A DNA stretch of 64,000 nt from Franconibacter pulveris DSM 19144 (GTDB lineage: Bacteria > Pseudomonadota > Gammaproteobacteria > Enterobacterales > Enterobacteriaceae). The DNA is taken from contig JHYZ01000014.1 of assembly GCA_000621185.1 (NCBI GenBank), forward strand, positions 1-64,000. Direction: 5' to 3'. The notes beneath the pieces were generated by a model. The model saw nothing but the letters and a program-made list of their open reading frames with translations. It was not told where the DNA came from and made no database searches. The position numbers were made by a program, and so were the translations under genes. Shown in pieces: positions 1 through 13,957 of the stretch (within the stretch, counting starts at the first letter, position 1; every line of letters begins with the position of its first letter).

Positions 1-611
<611 letters not shown>

Positions 612-651
612 TCATCGAGGGGGCACGGGACTTTGTTTTTAACCCTGCGGC

Positions 652-2799
<2,148 letters not shown>

Positions 2800-2863
2800 T
2801 TAAGTTACCCAGAACGGGCGACTTATCTCAAGCGCCCGTCTGGTGACTAACATGCCGAAGGGA

Positions 2864-3908
<1,045 letters not shown>

Positions 3909-3930
3909 GAAATATACAGCGATCCCGGCG

Positions 3931-4218
3931 TTACCAGGCGATTTGATTGCGATGTTTTACCGTGAGGCTGACGAAATGAGTATAGCCAACCCTGTCGATA
4001 CTGTTCGAAAATTGAGCGGACAAGCCACGCGCTTCGATGTCATCGTTCAACGCGAACACAGAGATGGGGGCGCTAAGCAATAATTCAAGGAAGCGACCGC
4101 CTACAATACCGGCCAGCACGCCGTCCTGAATCAGCAACAGGTCATCACCAGCGCTAAGCGTACGCAGCAGCGCCTCAATGTCGCACTGCCAGGGAGAATG
4201 AGAAAGCGTATGCAGCAT
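3931..4218 (-). CDS. tusB: Sulfurtransferase complex subunit TusB
   Basis: TusB is part of the TusBCD hexamer, which takes sulfur from TusA and passes it to TusE and MnmA for 2-thiouridine at tRNA position 34. The protein has 95 residues, equal to E. coli TusB, starts [10 protein letters not shown] and ends VKHRNQIAW. It is the last gene of yheO-tusD-tusC-tusB, 7 bases after tusC. It lacks the catalytic cysteine, which resides in TusD. Confidence 0.95.
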   Translation of the reverse strand: MLHTLSHSPWQCDIEALLRTLSAGDDLLLIQDGVLAGIVGGRFLELLLSAPISVFALNDDIEARGLSAQFSNSIDRVGYTHFVSLTVKHRNQIAW

Positions 4219-4225
4219 GGCAGCC

Positions 4226-4585
4226 TCAGAAAGTTAACAACACATCAAACTCATCGAGGCGGGCGCGAAGCGCCTCTGGCTCCAGCGCCTCTGCCTCGAT
4301 AACAAAATCCTGCCCAGCGGAAATGCCGCGTTCGCGCAGCGACTGCGCACACACCCAGCACTGTTCGATGTCATACAGGGGCAGCACTTTAAACGTTGAG
4401 ATGTAGTCACGTGCAAGAATTTTTTTCGGATTCTGACCAGGCAAGATTTGCATCACACCGTCGCTCAGGAAAAAGACGCCGATATCTTCCGTCAGCGCGG
4501 AAGTCGCTAATAGCGCATCCAGCCCCTCTCTGCCAGCGGAAGAGCCGTGAGGAGCAGAGGTAAACAGAAAAGCCACGCGTTTCAT
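4226..4585 (-). CDS. tusC: Sulfurtransferase complex subunit TusC
   Basis: TusC is a DsrF-like subunit of the TusBCD sulfur relay. The ATG at 4585 gives [16 protein letters not shown] and 119 residues. It is preferred over the upstream in-frame TTG at 4588 because it overlaps the tusD stop codon by one base (TGATG), which indicates translational coupling. The family core [13 protein letters not shown] and the FFLSDGV strand are present. Confidence 0.95.
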   Translation of the reverse strand: MKRVAFLFTSAPHGSSAGREGLDALLATSALTEDIGVFFLSDGVMQILPGQNPKKILARDYISTFKVLPLYDIEQCWVCAQSLRERGISAGQDFVIEAEALEPEALRARLDEFDVLLTF

Positions 4586-4971
4586 CAAAACTGCACCACT
4601 CTGTCGCAGGTCAGCGTCGCTTCCGCCAGCGCGCCAAGCCCGCTTAAGGTAAAGCCGGGCTGGAGATTAGCAGCCGGCAGACCCGCCTGCTTCGCTTCGC
4701 TTTCATCCGTTACGCCACGTCGCAGCGCAGCCGCTACGCAGATATGTAATTCCGCGCCATGCCGGATATGAAGCTGCTGCCAGGCGCGAACCAAGTCAAA
4801 CTCGTCGCTTGCCGGCAAGGTCAACTGGTTGGCGTTGTACACCCCTTCCCTGTAAAAAAAGACGCTCACAAGCGTATGGCCTTCCGCAAGTAGGGCTTCG
4901 GCGAACTGGTAAGCGGTACTGGCCTGCTGTGTTCCATAAGCCGGCCCCGTTACCATCAGGGCAAAACGCAT
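4585..4971 (-). CDS. tusD: Sulfurtransferase complex subunit TusD
   Basis: TusD is a DsrE-like protein and the persulfide-carrying subunit of TusBCD. It has 128 residues, as in E. coli. The segment [23 protein letters not shown] contains the Cys expected to accept sulfur from TusA (CVAAALRRG, about residue 78). The ATG overlaps the yheO stop by one base (TGATG), and its own stop overlaps tusC in the same way, so yheO-tusDCB is a tightly coupled unit. Confidence 0.96.
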   Translation of the reverse strand: MRFALMVTGPAYGTQQASTAYQFAEALLAEGHTLVSVFFYREGVYNANQLTLPASDEFDLVRAWQQLHIRHGAELHICVAAALRRGVTDESEAKQAGLPAANLQPGFTLSGLGALAEATLTCDRVVQF

Positions 4972-5699
4972 CAGCGATCCTGCCCCTGAAAATCCCCATT
5001 CTTGAACTGGCGGATATAAAGGTAGACCGTGTGCTTGGAGATATTCAGCCGATCTGCGACCTGGTTTATCGCATCCTTAATATCGAAGATGCCTTTCTCA
5101 TACAGGTTGAGCACAATCTGGCGGTTCTTGGCGTTATTGGAAACGTTACGGTCCGCATTCACCTCTTCAATGGTGAACTCCAGCGTCTGCGTCACCAGAT
5201 CTTCTACCGACGAGGCGAAATTAACGGAAGAAGGCACTTCCTGATCCTGGGTTTCAGGCGGAACGAAGGTGCTCATGATCTGCGAGAAAGGGACGTCCAG
5301 GTTCATATTGATGCACAGCAGGCCAATGACGCGATGGTCACGATTGCGAATAGCGATGGTCACCGATTTCATCAACACGCCGCTTTTAGCGCGAGTGAAA
5401 TAGCATTTGGAGACGCTGCTGTCTGCGCCAGTCATATCATGGAGCATGCGCAACGCGAGATCGGTAATCGGCGAGCCGATTTTACGGCCAGTGTGTTCGC
5501 CGTTGGCGATGCGGATCGCCGAGCATTTAAGATCCTGAAGCGAATGCAGGACGATTTCACAATGGGAGCCGATGAGCATCGCTAACCCGTCCACCACCGC
5601 TTCATAAGATTTAAGGATATCGAAGTCGGTTTGATCAAAAGGACGTTGATCCAGCAAATCAAGTTCGCTGGTTTCATTGGTTAAAAGCGAATTGGACAT
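4971..5699 (-). CDS. yheO: YheO family PAS/HTH transcriptional regulator
   Basis: A 242-residue putative DNA-binding regulator heading the tus genes. The N-terminal two thirds form a PAS-like YheO domain ([20 protein letters not shown] onward). The C-terminus carries a helix-turn-helix around [20 protein letters not shown] (about residues 207-226). Members of this family are usually annotated as regulators but their targets are unclear. The one-base overlap with tusD suggests co-expression with tRNA thiolation genes. Confidence 0.9.
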   Translation of the reverse strand: MSNSLLTNETSELDLLDQRPFDQTDFDILKSYEAVVDGLAMLIGSHCEIVLHSLQDLKCSAIRIANGEHTGRKIGSPITDLALRMLHDMTGADSSVSKCYFTRAKSGVLMKSVTIAIRNRDHRVIGLLCINMNLDVPFSQIMSTFVPPETQDQEVPSSVNFASSVEDLVTQTLEFTIEEVNADRNVSNNAKNRQIVLNLYEKGIFDIKDAINQVADRLNISKHTVYLYIRQFKNGDFQGQDR

Positions 5700-5839
5700 G
5701 AAAAAATACCACCCTCTACAGAGAGCCTGTCGTTTTCAGTCAGGGCAGACTCATCACTCAGTTGTTACACAGACCGCTAAAGTAATACAGCGTAAGATGT
5801 GCTTTCCAGTTTTTATTATATCGTGCTCAAAATAAAAAA

Positions 5840-5861
5840 CCGCCGCCCAATTGGGCGGCGG
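5840..5861 (-). terminator. Rho-independent terminator of fkpA
   Basis: A perfect 22-base palindrome with arms CCGCCGCCCAA and TTGGGCGGCGG. On the minus strand it is followed by TTTTTTATT. It starts 12 bases after the fkpA stop codon, a textbook intrinsic terminator. Confidence 0.93.
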
Positions 5862-5872
5862 CTCGAAGCGAC

Positions 5873-6697
5873 TTATTTAGCTTTCGCACCAGCAGCAGCG
5901 TTATCTCCCGCTGCGGCCTCCGGCTTCGCATCCGCTTTCGGCGCCGGTTTGATATCCAGCAGCTCTACGTCGAACACCAGCGTCGAGTTAGCCGGGATAC
6001 CCGGAACGCCGGTTTTACCGTAAGCCAGTTCAGGCGGAATGACCAGCTTGATTTTGCCGCCTTTCTTGATGTACTTCAGGCCTTCAGTCCAGCCCGGAAT
6101 AACGCCATCCAGACGGAAAGAGAGCGGCTCGCCGCGGGTGTAAGAGTTATCGAACTCTTTACCGTCGATCAGCGTACCTTTGTAGTTAACCACTACGGTA
6201 TCGCTGTCTTTCGGCGCGTCGCCGCTGCCCGCTTTCTCAACTTTGTACATCAGACCGGTAGAAGAGGTTTTCACATCTTTCTCTTTGGCGAATGTGTCGC
6301 GGAAGGCTTTGCCTTTATCGGCGTTTTCCTTCGCGTCCTTCTCCATTTTTTCCTGCGCGGCGGTCTTCACGCGGGTTTCGAAAGCCTGAAGGGTCTGTTC
6401 GATTTCCTGGTCGGAAAGTTTGCTCTTGTCAGCAAACGCATCCTGCACGCCTGCGATCAGCTGCGCTTTATCCAGCTTGATGCCCAGCTTCTCTTGCTCT
6501 TTCAGCGAGTTTTCCATGTAACGACCCAGCGATGCGCCCAGCGCATAAGCTGATTTCTGATCGTCATTTTTGAATGCCGCATTCGCGCTTGCCGCGGCAG
6601 GCGCATCTTTCGCCGGTGCGGCCGCGGAGGCCAGCGGTGCATTCAGCGCAACGGCCATGGTGGTCGCCAGCAGCGTGACTTTAAACAGTGATTTCAT
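5873..6697 (-). CDS. fkpA: Periplasmic FKBP-type peptidyl-prolyl isomerase FkpA
   Basis: FkpA is a periplasmic chaperone and prolyl isomerase that helps outer-membrane and secreted proteins fold. The 274 residues begin with a signal peptide (MKSLFKVTLLATTMAVALN..LASA, cleavage near residue 25). A helical dimerisation domain follows to about residue 140, then the FKBP domain with VNYKGTLIDGKEFDNSY and GVIPGWTEGLKYIKKG. The C-terminal tail is Ala-rich. A sigma-E-like promoter lies upstream and a strong terminator downstream, so it appears to be monocistronic. Confidence 0.98.
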   Translation of the reverse strand: MKSLFKVTLLATTMAVALNAPLASAAAPAKDAPAAASANAAFKNDDQKSAYALGASLGRYMENSLKEQEKLGIKLDKAQLIAGVQDAFADKSKLSDQEIEQTLQAFETRVKTAAQEKMEKDAKENADKGKAFRDTFAKEKDVKTSSTGLMYKVEKAGSGDAPKDSDTVVVNYKGTLIDGKEFDNSYTRGEPLSFRLDGVIPGWTEGLKYIKKGGKIKLVIPPELAYGKTGVPGIPANSTLVFDVELLDIKPAPKADAKPEAAAGDNAAAGAKAK

Positions 6698-6810
6698 CCA
6701 TTTTCTCCAGGACCGGGGCCTCTCACCCCAGAGTTATATAAAATAAGGAAACTAATATAAAACGTTGCGGAGGAAATCTACACACCCTCCCCACCGGTAA
6801 TCGATTTATT

Positions 6811-6839
6811 TCAGATTATTTTTGTTTAAATACGTTTCC
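6811..6839 (-). promoter_or_regulatory. Sigma-E-like promoter of fkpA
   Basis: On the minus strand GGAAACG (6839-6833) and TCTGA (6815-6811) are 17 bases apart, resembling the sigma-E pattern GGAACTT/TCTRA. fkpA of E. coli is a known member of the sigma-E envelope-stress regulon. The -35 match is imperfect, hence moderate confidence. Confidence 0.55.
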
Positions 6840-6904
6840 TGACGGCAAAGTTCAGCAAGCGCGGCAAATTTTTCGTAAAATCGCCGCTCTGACGGAGGAA
6901 CATC

Positions 6905-7123
6905 ATGCAGCATAAGTCTTTAGAAGCGCGTCTGGCGGAGCTGGAAAGCCGGCTGGCATTTCAGGAGATCACTATCGAAGAGCTGAACCAGACCGTGACG
7001 GCTCACGAACTCGAAATGGTGAAACTGCGTGAGCAGCAACGGCTTCTGATAGAAAAAGTCAAAGCGAGCCAGACATCGATGATTGCGTCGCAGGCGGAAG
7101 AGACGCCGCCGCCGCATTATTAA
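6905..7123 (+). CDS. slyX: SlyX family coiled-coil protein
   Basis: A 72-residue protein, [20 protein letters not shown] to EETPPPHY. Heptad-like leucine spacing predicts one long coiled coil over residues 5-55, as in other SlyX proteins. Function is unknown. It is divergent from fkpA and convergent with slyD, with a shared bidirectional terminator. The ribosome binding site GGAGG lies just before the ATG. Confidence 0.93.
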   Translation: MQHKSLEARLAELESRLAFQEITIEELNQTVTAHELEMVKLREQQRLLIEKVKASQTSMIASQAEETPPPHY

Positions 7124-7132
7124 AGGTAATAA

Positions 7133-7157
7133 AAAAGGGCGTATTCAACGCCCTTTT
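7133..7157. terminator. Bidirectional terminator between slyX and slyD
   Basis: A nine-base perfect stem (AAAAGGGCG / CGCCCTTTT) with a seven-base loop TATTCAA. A-rich and T-rich flanks give U tracts on both strands, so it can end both convergent genes. Confidence 0.88.
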
Positions 7158-7165
7158 CTTTGTGC

Positions 7166-7747
7166 TTAGTGGCAGCCGCAGCCACCGCCGCCGCAACCAC
7201 CTTTGTTGCCATGATCGTGATCGTGGCCGTGACCGCCGCAGCAGCCGTCGTGGTCGTGGTCATGGTCGTGATGATGGCCATGCGCACCGTGAACGTGGCC
7301 GTGAGCCAGCTCTTCTTCGGTCGCTTCGCGAATCGCAACCACTTCTACGTTGAAGTTCAGGTTCTGGCCCGCCAGCATGTGGTTGCCGTCAACCACAACG
7401 TGGTCGTCTTCCACTTCGGTAATCTCTACCGGTACCGGACCCTGATCGGTTTCCGCCAGGAAGCGCATGCCGACCTGCAGTTCGTCAACGCCCATGAAGA
7501 CGTCTTTCGGTACGCGCTGCACCAGGTTTTCGTCATACTGGCCGTAAGCGTCGTTCGCACCGACGCTAACGTCGAAGCGATCGCCAACGTCGTGACCTTC
7601 CAGCGCTTTTTCCAGCCCTGAAATCAGGGAGCCGTGACCATGCAGGTAGTCCAGCGGCGCACTCACCGGAGACTCATCAACCAACACACCGTCTTCTGTA
7701 CGTACCTGATAGGCCAGGCTGACCACCAGGTCTTTTGCTACTTTCAT
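7166..7747 (-). CDS. slyD: FKBP-type peptidyl-prolyl isomerase and metallochaperone SlyD
   Basis: SlyD is a cytosolic prolyl isomerase and chaperone that also binds Ni2+ and supports hydrogenase maturation. The 193 residues start MKVAKDLVVSLAYQVRTEDG. The FKBP domain is interrupted by the insert-in-flap chaperone domain (about residues 76-120). From about residue 149 the tail is extremely rich in His, Asp, Cys and Gly (HGHHHDHDHDHDG, CCGGHGHDHDHG, GCGGGGCGCH), the nickel-binding region. The repetitive tail codons produce spurious opposite-strand frames. Confidence 0.98.
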   Translation of the reverse strand: MKVAKDLVVSLAYQVRTEDGVLVDESPVSAPLDYLHGHGSLISGLEKALEGHDVGDRFDVSVGANDAYGQYDENLVQRVPKDVFMGVDELQVGMRFLAETDQGPVPVEITEVEDDHVVVDGNHMLAGQNLNFNVEVVAIREATEEELAHGHVHGAHGHHHDHDHDHDGCCGGHGHDHDHGNKGGCGGGGCGCH

Positions 7748-7840
7748 GATATCTCCTGAGCGGAAAAAAATGTCAGGCGCGATTGTAGCCCAAATCAGCG
7801 CCCGTGTACCCTTAAGCTTAAAGAAAGCTGGGGCATATCG

Positions 7841-8041
7841 CTAGTCGGGATGAAAAATCCCAATCACTTGCTCTTCTTTGCGTACATGCTCGCGAGCTTC
7901 TTTATCCGCTTCACGCATCTGGTGTCCGCATTTCACGCACTCCACCACATCGACATTATTTTCCCGCCACATCGCCAGCGAATCCTGGGCCTGGCAGGCA
8001 GGGCAGCGCGCCCCGGCAATAAAACGTTTACGAACCGCCAT
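7841..8041 (-). CDS. yheV: YheV family putative zinc-ribbon protein
   Basis: A 66-residue protein with two CxxC pairs, CPACQ (about residues 13-17) and CVKCGH (about residues 35-40), typical of a small zinc ribbon. Function is unknown. It lies 10 bases downstream of kefB on the same strand and is probably co-transcribed with it, as in E. coli. Confidence 0.9.
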   Translation of the reverse strand: MAVRKRFIAGARCPACQAQDSLAMWRENNVDVVECVKCGHQMREADKEAREHVRKEEQVIGIFHPD

Positions 8042-8051
8042 AACTCACCTT

Positions 8052-9857
8052 CTATTCAAATTCGTCCCAGCCATCAAGCTGACGCCGCTCCTGCTGCATC
8101 TCCCGCTGGAAGATCTCCTCCAGCTCGCGTCGCGCTTCCCGTGCGCGGGAAATCTGCGCGTTATCAGTGTGCACAGGCATAAGCTCTCGCAGCATGCGCA
8201 TATCAAGGCGGCGAAAATGCAACTGTGCGCGCTGCGCCTGGTGAGGATGCATGCCAAGCGACATTAACGTCTTGCGCCCAAGCTCCAGCGCGCTGGAAAA
8301 CGTCTCACGAGAAAATTGCTTCACGCCCGCCTGCAGCAGCTCATGCGCCTCCACACGCCCTCTTGCGCGCGCCAGGATTTCTAGCTGTGGAAAGTTCTGC
8401 TGGCACAGATGGACTATTTTCATCGTGTCCTCCGGGTCGTTGCAGGTAATCACAATGGATTTGGCTGCCTCCGCGCCAGCCGCCCGCAGCAAATCAACCT
8501 GGGTGGCGTCACCGTAATAAACTTTATAACCATACCGACGCATCAGATTCACCGCGCTGATATCCCGCTCCAGCACCGTGATGCGCATTTTATTCGCCAT
8601 CAGCAAGCGCCCAATAACCTGTCCGAAACGACCAAAGCCGACAATAATCACCTGCGGTTGATCGTCCTCGACATAGGGCTTTTCATCCGTTTCATCGGGC
8701 GAATTAAACTGGCGCGCCAGAAGCTTATCTATGCCTTTCATCACCAGCGGCGTCGTCATCATCGACAGGGTGACGGTGACCAGCAGCAGCGCCATCTGGT
8801 CGTCATGAAACAGCCGTTGCGAAGAAGCGGTGGAAAAGAGGACGAACGCGAATTCGCCGCCCTGGCTCAACACGCCGGAAAACTGCAGCCTTTCGGAGTT
8901 ACGCAGGCCATAAATGCGCGAAAGCACGTAAAGCACCAGCATTTTTACCGCCACCAGCACCGCGACGCTCATCACCACCCACAGAATATGGGTATAGAGC
9001 ACGCCAAGGTTCAACGCCATACCCACCGAGATGAAAAAGAGTCCCAGCAGCAGCCCCTTAAACGGCTCGATAGCGCTTTCCAGCTCATGGCGGTATTCGC
9101 TTTCCGCCAACAGCACGCCAGCGATAAAAGTCCCAAGCGCCATAGAAAAGCCCAGCGCATCCATAAACAGCGCCGAACCCAGCACCAGCAGCAGCGCGGC
9201 GGCGGTAAACACTTCCCGCACGCCGGATGCGGCGATAAAACGAAACAGCGGACGCAACAGGTAGCGCCCGCCCAGCAGCATGCCGGCGAAAGCCAGCACC
9301 TTCATACCGACCTTCATCCAGTCGAGATGCTCGTCGCTGTTGCCTGCAAGCAGCGGCACCAGCGCCAGCGCCGGGATCACGGCCAGATCCTGAAACAGCA
9401 GAACAGAGAAGCCAAGCTGCCCCGACTCGCTGCGATTCATCCCTTTATCGCGCATAAGCTGCAGCGCCATAGCGGTAGAGGACATCGCCAGACCAATGCC
9501 GCCTACCAACGCTGCCTGCCATGAAAACTCCGTCAGCATTAACAGCCCGGCCAGGATCAGCGCGCTGAAAACAACCTGCGCCGCACCCACGCCAAATATT
9601 GAGCGCCTGAGCTGCCAGAGTTTCGAAGGATTAAGCTCAAGGCCGATGAGGAACATCAGAAAGACCACGCCCAGCTCGGAGAAGTGCAAAATTTCCTGCA
9701 CGTCGCTGATAAAACCGAGACCCCACGGGCCGATGGCGATCCCCGCCAGCAAATAGCCCAGCACGGCGCCGATGCCGAGGCGCGCCGCAACCGGCACCGC
9801 CACGACGGCGGCAAAAAGGAACAGCACGCCCGCCAGCAACAAATCAGACCCTTCCAT
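8052..9857 (-). CDS. kefB: Glutathione-regulated potassium/proton antiporter KefB
   Basis: KefB lets K+ out and H+ in when glutathione adducts bind, acidifying the cytoplasm to protect against electrophiles. The start chosen is ATG 9857 ([15 protein letters not shown]), giving 601 residues as in E. coli. It overlaps the kefG stop by one base (TGATG); a longer in-frame extension would run deep into kefG. About 12-13 membrane segments fill residues 1-380. An RCK_N domain with Rossmann motif [17 protein letters not shown] follows near residue 400, then a basic, Glu-rich C-terminus. Confidence 0.97.
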   Translation of the reverse strand: MEGSDLLLAGVLFLFAAVVAVPVAARLGIGAVLGYLLAGIAIGPWGLGFISDVQEILHFSELGVVFLMFLIGLELNPSKLWQLRRSIFGVGAAQVVFSALILAGLLMLTEFSWQAALVGGIGLAMSSTAMALQLMRDKGMNRSESGQLGFSVLLFQDLAVIPALALVPLLAGNSDEHLDWMKVGMKVLAFAGMLLGGRYLLRPLFRFIAASGVREVFTAAALLLVLGSALFMDALGFSMALGTFIAGVLLAESEYRHELESAIEPFKGLLLGLFFISVGMALNLGVLYTHILWVVMSVAVLVAVKMLVLYVLSRIYGLRNSERLQFSGVLSQGGEFAFVLFSTASSQRLFHDDQMALLLVTVTLSMMTTPLVMKGIDKLLARQFNSPDETDEKPYVEDDQPQVIIVGFGRFGQVIGRLLMANKMRITVLERDISAVNLMRRYGYKVYYGDATQVDLLRAAGAEAAKSIVITCNDPEDTMKIVHLCQQNFPQLEILARARGRVEAHELLQAGVKQFSRETFSSALELGRKTLMSLGMHPHQAQRAQLHFRRLDMRMLRELMPVHTDNAQISRAREARRELEEIFQREMQQERRQLDGWDEFE

Positions 9858-10411
9858 CAGCGGCCTCCTGCTGCCAGCGGCGAAGCCAGCCAGTCGCCGT
9901 AGGCTTTGGCATGGCTTGCCAGCGCTTCCGGCGTCTGGCGGCGCGCCCAGTAAACAATGATGGGGGTTAGCCACTGCATGCGGCACATGGCGGCGGTCAG
10001 TTCAAAAGGCCGCAGAATATCGCTAAGGGAATAGCGGTTAGCGCCGTCGTAGCGGTACGCTCCCTCCGGCTCGCCGGTGGTGACGACGTTACGCCAGTAC
10101 TTTCCCGCCAATTGGTTGCCTCCGGTCCCGCTGGCGAAGCCGCGGCTCAGCACGCGGTCAAACCACTCTTTCAACAGCGCCGGGCAGCTATAGGTATAAA
10201 GCGGAAATTGAAAAACAATCACGTCGTGCTCGCGCAGCAACGCCTGTTCATGGGCGATATCGATAAAAAAATCGGGATAGTGTGCATAGAGGTCATGCAC
10301 CGTGACATTTGGAAGCTGTAAAGCCGGCTTAAGCAAAACCCGGTTGGCTACCGAGTCCTGAGATTCCGGATGGGCATACAGCAGCAAAACTCTCGCTGTC
10401 TGTGACATCAT
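9857..10411 (-). CDS. kefG: KefB ancillary quinone oxidoreductase KefG
   Basis: KefG is a flavodoxin-fold NAD(P)H-dependent oxidoreductase required for full KefB activity. The start [18 protein letters not shown] at 10411 yields 184 residues, the family length. The FMN-binding region ([13 protein letters not shown]) and the [21 protein letters not shown] stretch of this family are present. It is translationally coupled to kefB through TGATG and divergent from yheS. Confidence 0.96.
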   Translation of the reverse strand: MMSQTARVLLLYAHPESQDSVANRVLLKPALQLPNVTVHDLYAHYPDFFIDIAHEQALLREHDVIVFQFPLYTYSCPALLKEWFDRVLSRGFASGTGGNQLAGKYWRNVVTTGEPEGAYRYDGANRYSLSDILRPFELTAAMCRMQWLTPIIVYWARRQTPEALASHAKAYGDWLASPLAAGGR

Positions 10412-10534
10412 TCCCCTCCAGGGCGTCGTCATTGTCATTATTTTGGGCTACCATGGCGGCCCCACGCGGCGCGCTTAGCGCTACGTTACCTGATTATAAT
10501 GACAACTTAACATAGTCTGAACATACGGCGCCTT

Positions 10535-12439
10535 ATGATTGTTTTCTCCTCGTTACAAATCCGCCGCGGCACGCGCGTGCTGCTGGACAATGCCACCGCC
10601 ACCATTAATCCCGGTCAGAAAGTGGGGCTGGTGGGTAAAAACGGCTGCGGCAAATCCACGCTGCTGTCGCTGTTAAAAAACGAGATGAGCGCCGATGGCG
10701 GCAGCTTCAGCTATCCGGGCACCTGGCAACTCGCCTGGGTAAACCAGGAGACGCCCGCCCTGCCGCAGCCCGCTATGGAATATGTGATTGACGGCGATCG
10801 TGAATATCGCCAGCTGGAGAGCGAGCTGAATCAGGCTAACGAACGCAACGACGGTCACGCCATCGCCACGGTGCATGGCAAGCTCGACGCCATCGACGCC
10901 TGGAGCATCCGTTCCCGCGCCGCGAGCCTGCTGCACGGCCTGGGCTTCAGCAATGAGCAGCTGGAGCGCCCGGTAAGCGATTTCTCCGGCGGCTGGCGCA
11001 TGCGCCTCAACCTTGCGCAGGCGCTTATCTGCCGCTCCGATTTGCTGCTGCTCGACGAACCGACCAACCACCTCGATCTCGACGCGGTGATCTGGCTGGA
11101 GAAATGGCTGAAGAGCTATCAGGGCACGCTGATCCTGATTTCCCACGATCGCGACTTCCTTGACCCAGTGGTGGACAAAATTATTCATATTGAGCAGCAG
11201 ACGCTGTTCGAGTACACCGGCAACTACAGCTCGTTTGAGCGCCAGCGCGCCACGCGCCTTGCCCAGCAACAGTCGATGTATGAAAGCCAGCAGCAGCGCG
11301 TCGCGCACCTGCAGAGCTTCATCGACCGCTTTAAAGCCAAAGCCTCCAAAGCCAAACAGGCGCAAAGCCGCGTGAAGATGCTGGAGCGCATGGAGCTGAT
11401 TGCCCCGGCGCATGTCGATAACCCGTTCCACTTCAGCTTCCGCGCGCCGGAAAGCCTGCCCAACCCGCTGCTGAAAATGGAGAAAGTCAGCGCAGGCTAC
11501 GGCGAGCGAATTATTCTCGACTCCATCAAGCTTAACCTGGTGCCCGGCTCGCGCATCGGCCTGCTTGGCCGCAACGGCGCGGGTAAATCCACGCTGATCA
11601 AGCTGCTGGCGGGCGAACTGGCGCCGGTAAGCGGCGAAATCGGGTTAGCAAAGGGCATCAAGCTTGGCTACTTCGCCCAGCATCAGCTGGAGTTCCTGCG
11701 TGCGGACGAGTCGCCGTTGCAGCATCTGGCGCGCCTCGCGCCGCGCGAGCTGGAGCAACAGCTGCGCGATTATCTGGGCGGGTTTGGCTTCCAGGGCGAT
11801 AAAGTCACGGAAGTGACCGAGCGCTTCTCCGGCGGTGAAAAAGCGCGCCTGGTGCTGGCTCTGATCGTCTGGCAGCGCCCTAACCTGCTGCTGCTCGACG
11901 AACCGACTAACCACCTCGACCTCGATATGCGTCAGGCGCTGACCGAAGCGCTGATTGAATTTGAAGGCGCGCTGGTCGTGGTATCGCACGACCGCCACCT
12001 GCTGCGCTCCACCACCGACGATCTCTATCTGGTTCACGACGGCAAAGTGGAGCCGTTCGACGGCGATCTGGAGGATTACCAGCAGTGGCTGAGCGACCTG
12101 CAAAAACAGGAAAGTCAGCCTGCAGAGTCGTCGAAAGAGAACGCCAACAGCGCTCAGGCGCGTAAAGATCAAAAACGCCGCGAGGCGGAACTGCGCACTC
12201 TCACGCAGCCGCTGCGTAAAGAGATAACCCAGCTGGAAAAACAGATGGAGAAGCTCAACGCCGAGCTGGCGCAGGTGGAAGAGAAGCTGAGCGACAGCGC
12301 CCTTTACGATCAGAGCCGTAAGGCGGAACTGACGGAGTGCCTGCAAACGCAGGCCAAAGCGAAAGCGACGCTGGAAGAGTGTGAAATGGCCTGGCTGGAT
12401 GCCCATGAGCGCCTCGAAGCGATGACTCAGGGCGATTAA
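10535..12439 (+). CDS. yheS: ABC-F family ATPase YheS
   Basis: A 634-residue duplicated ATPase without membrane segments, of the ABC-F group that acts on ribosomes. Walker A motifs are GKNGCGKST (about residue 34) and GRNGAGKST (about 344). Signature motifs are FSGGWRMRL (about 150) and FSGGEKARL (about 430). Both DEPTNHLD Walker B motifs are present. The linker between the two halves and the charged C-terminal coiled coil (after residue 540) fit the family. It is convergent with the accessory nadV gene. Confidence 0.96.
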   Translation: MIVFSSLQIRRGTRVLLDNATATINPGQKVGLVGKNGCGKSTLLSLLKNEMSADGGSFSYPGTWQLAWVNQETPALPQPAMEYVIDGDREYRQLESELNQANERNDGHAIATVHGKLDAIDAWSIRSRAASLLHGLGFSNEQLERPVSDFSGGWRMRLNLAQALICRSDLLLLDEPTNHLDLDAVIWLEKWLKSYQGTLILISHDRDFLDPVVDKIIHIEQQTLFEYTGNYSSFERQRATRLAQQQSMYESQQQRVAHLQSFIDRFKAKASKAKQAQSRVKMLERMELIAPAHVDNPFHFSFRAPESLPNPLLKMEKVSAGYGERIILDSIKLNLVPGSRIGLLGRNGAGKSTLIKLLAGELAPVSGEIGLAKGIKLGYFAQHQLEFLRADESPLQHLARLAPRELEQQLRDYLGGFGFQGDKVTEVTERFSGGEKARLVLALIVWQRPNLLLLDEPTNHLDLDMRQALTEALIEFEGALVVVSHDRHLLRSTTDDLYLVHDGKVEPFDGDLEDYQQWLSDLQKQESQPAESSKENANSAQARKDQKRREAELRTLTQPLRKEITQLEKQMEKLNAELAQVEEKLSDSALYDQSRKAELTECLQTQAKAKATLEECEMAWLDAHERLEAMTQGD

Positions 12440-12458
12440 TCAGCCAGGCACAGCGGCG

Positions 12459-13946
12459 TTATTGCTCTGCCGCCAGGCGCTGGCGCAGCGTTTCCAGATG
12501 TTCGGTGTGATAAAGCTTACCGTCCAGGAAACGGGTTTTTAGCTCACCCTGCTGCTCCTGCGCCCAGGTTTGCTCGTCAAAGAGCTGATAATCCCCCGCC
12601 TCGTTGCGCTCAACCCGCAGCAGGCCGCGCGCGGAGCGTTTCAGGCCATTGTCGGTTTTCGGCTCTTTGAAAATCATGCGCCCGACGCCGTTGACCTCGC
12701 CGTAAGTGGCTTTCATTGCAAAACCGAACGTGTCGCGGGTGTTGTACTGGTAGGTAAAAGAGCCCACGCCAAACACCACGTTAGAACTGGCGAAACCTTT
12801 TGCCGCCAGACGGCGCAAAATCTCATCGGCGCGCTCAAGGGTAATGGAGTCGCCGTAAATCAGCCCGACGTGCGGGTCGAGCACCTTAAATCCTTTCTCG
12901 TTCACGGCGCCGCCGAAAATCTCCCACAGCACTTCCACCGACCCTTTCTCTTCGGGCGTGCGTTCTGCACGCGTATCGTCATCCGCCGCCGTGCCGCACA
13001 GAATATCTACCGGGTCGCCGCTGTCCGGGCGAAACACCACGCGGCCTTCCCGCGCCATGATTGACCCCTTCAGCTCACGGGTATATTCGGTCAAAACGCG
13101 CCAGTAATCCCAGGTATCGGAAACAATCGAGACAATACCGTTCGGGTAAAGGTCGCAAATAAGTCGGCGGAAAGTTTCGATTTCCCCGGCCTGCTCGCCC
13201 ATGCACATCACGCTGTGCTCGGTCGCCGGTACCGACGCCGCGATAAAGTACTCCTCGCCCTGGGTGTAGTAATCGCGGGCGTAAAGCACGGAAGGGATAT
13301 TGTCGGTGCCTTTAAAGCTCAGCAGGTGGCCGCAGCCTGCCTGGGCGGTGTCCTGAAGCCCGGACATGCCGCGAAACGAGAAGTCATGGCACTGGAAATC
13401 GAGATGGCTCGCATCACTGCAGGTTTCCTTCGCCCAGCGCTCGCAGATAAGGCGATAGTGGTGCGCGATGGTAGCGTTGGTCGACGCTTTCCACAGCTCG
13501 GCAGAAAGCACCGTTTCCAGGTAGTTCACCAGCCAGAAAAACTCATCGCGGGTATTGGTAATGGTAAGGACCGGCACCTTCATCGCCACTTTGCTGCCTT
13601 CATCCAGTGCTTTGATGTGCAACGGCAGATAACCCAACTGGTGCAGAGCGCGGATATGCTCAGCGCTGACCGCCCCTTTGCCCATGTAGCTGTCCATAAC
13701 CGCCTGGTATTCCGCCACCACTTCTTGCTCGTCACGGGCAAAGAAGCGCTCGTTGAAGAGATCAACCAGGAACCACTGCAAAAAGCCCTGCAGGCCGAAA
13801 AAGACCAGCTTGCCGTCCGCTACCGGAGAATGAAAATGACGATCGCTGCGCGGCGTAAAGTTTGAATAAACCTTTGTCGTTCCTGCCGGGTACTGCTCGC
13901 GGTGTGAAACTTTGTAACCATCGATAGCCAGAATCGGGTTCATCAT
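12459..13946 (-). CDS. nadV: Nicotinamide phosphoribosyltransferase
   Basis: Makes NMN from nicotinamide and PRPP, a short salvage route to NAD+. The 495 residues match the NAMPT/NadV family: N-terminal ILAIDGYKVSHREQYP, the core HDFSFRGMSGLQDTA, the dinucleotide-site RPDSGDPVDIL (about residue 304), and VFGVGSFTYQYNTRDTFGFA. A good ribosome binding site (AAGGAGAAAG) precedes ATGATG at 13946. It lies 11 bases after the PRPP-synthetase paralog, which would supply its co-substrate. E. coli K-12 lacks this gene; here it interrupts the yheS-yheT neighbourhood. Confidence 0.95.
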   Translation of the reverse strand: MMNPILAIDGYKVSHREQYPAGTTKVYSNFTPRSDRHFHSPVADGKLVFFGLQGFLQWFLVDLFNERFFARDEQEVVAEYQAVMDSYMGKGAVSAEHIRALHQLGYLPLHIKALDEGSKVAMKVPVLTITNTRDEFFWLVNYLETVLSAELWKASTNATIAHHYRLICERWAKETCSDASHLDFQCHDFSFRGMSGLQDTAQAGCGHLLSFKGTDNIPSVLYARDYYTQGEEYFIAASVPATEHSVMCMGEQAGEIETFRRLICDLYPNGIVSIVSDTWDYWRVLTEYTRELKGSIMAREGRVVFRPDSGDPVDILCGTAADDDTRAERTPEEKGSVEVLWEIFGGAVNEKGFKVLDPHVGLIYGDSITLERADEILRRLAAKGFASSNVVFGVGSFTYQYNTRDTFGFAMKATYGEVNGVGRMIFKEPKTDNGLKRSARGLLRVERNEAGDYQLFDEQTWAQEQQGELKTRFLDGKLYHTEHLETLRQRLAAEQ

Positions 13947-13957
13947 TTTCTTTCTCC

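Noticed and set aside
7160-7621. Plus-strand frame with Ala/Val-rich repeats
   Set aside because: Mirror of the His/Asp-rich SlyD tail codons; it also starts inside the slyX-slyD terminator region.
8409-9524. Long plus-strand frame rich in His, Gln and Arg
   Set aside because: Antisense to kefB, composition typical of reversed membrane-protein codons.
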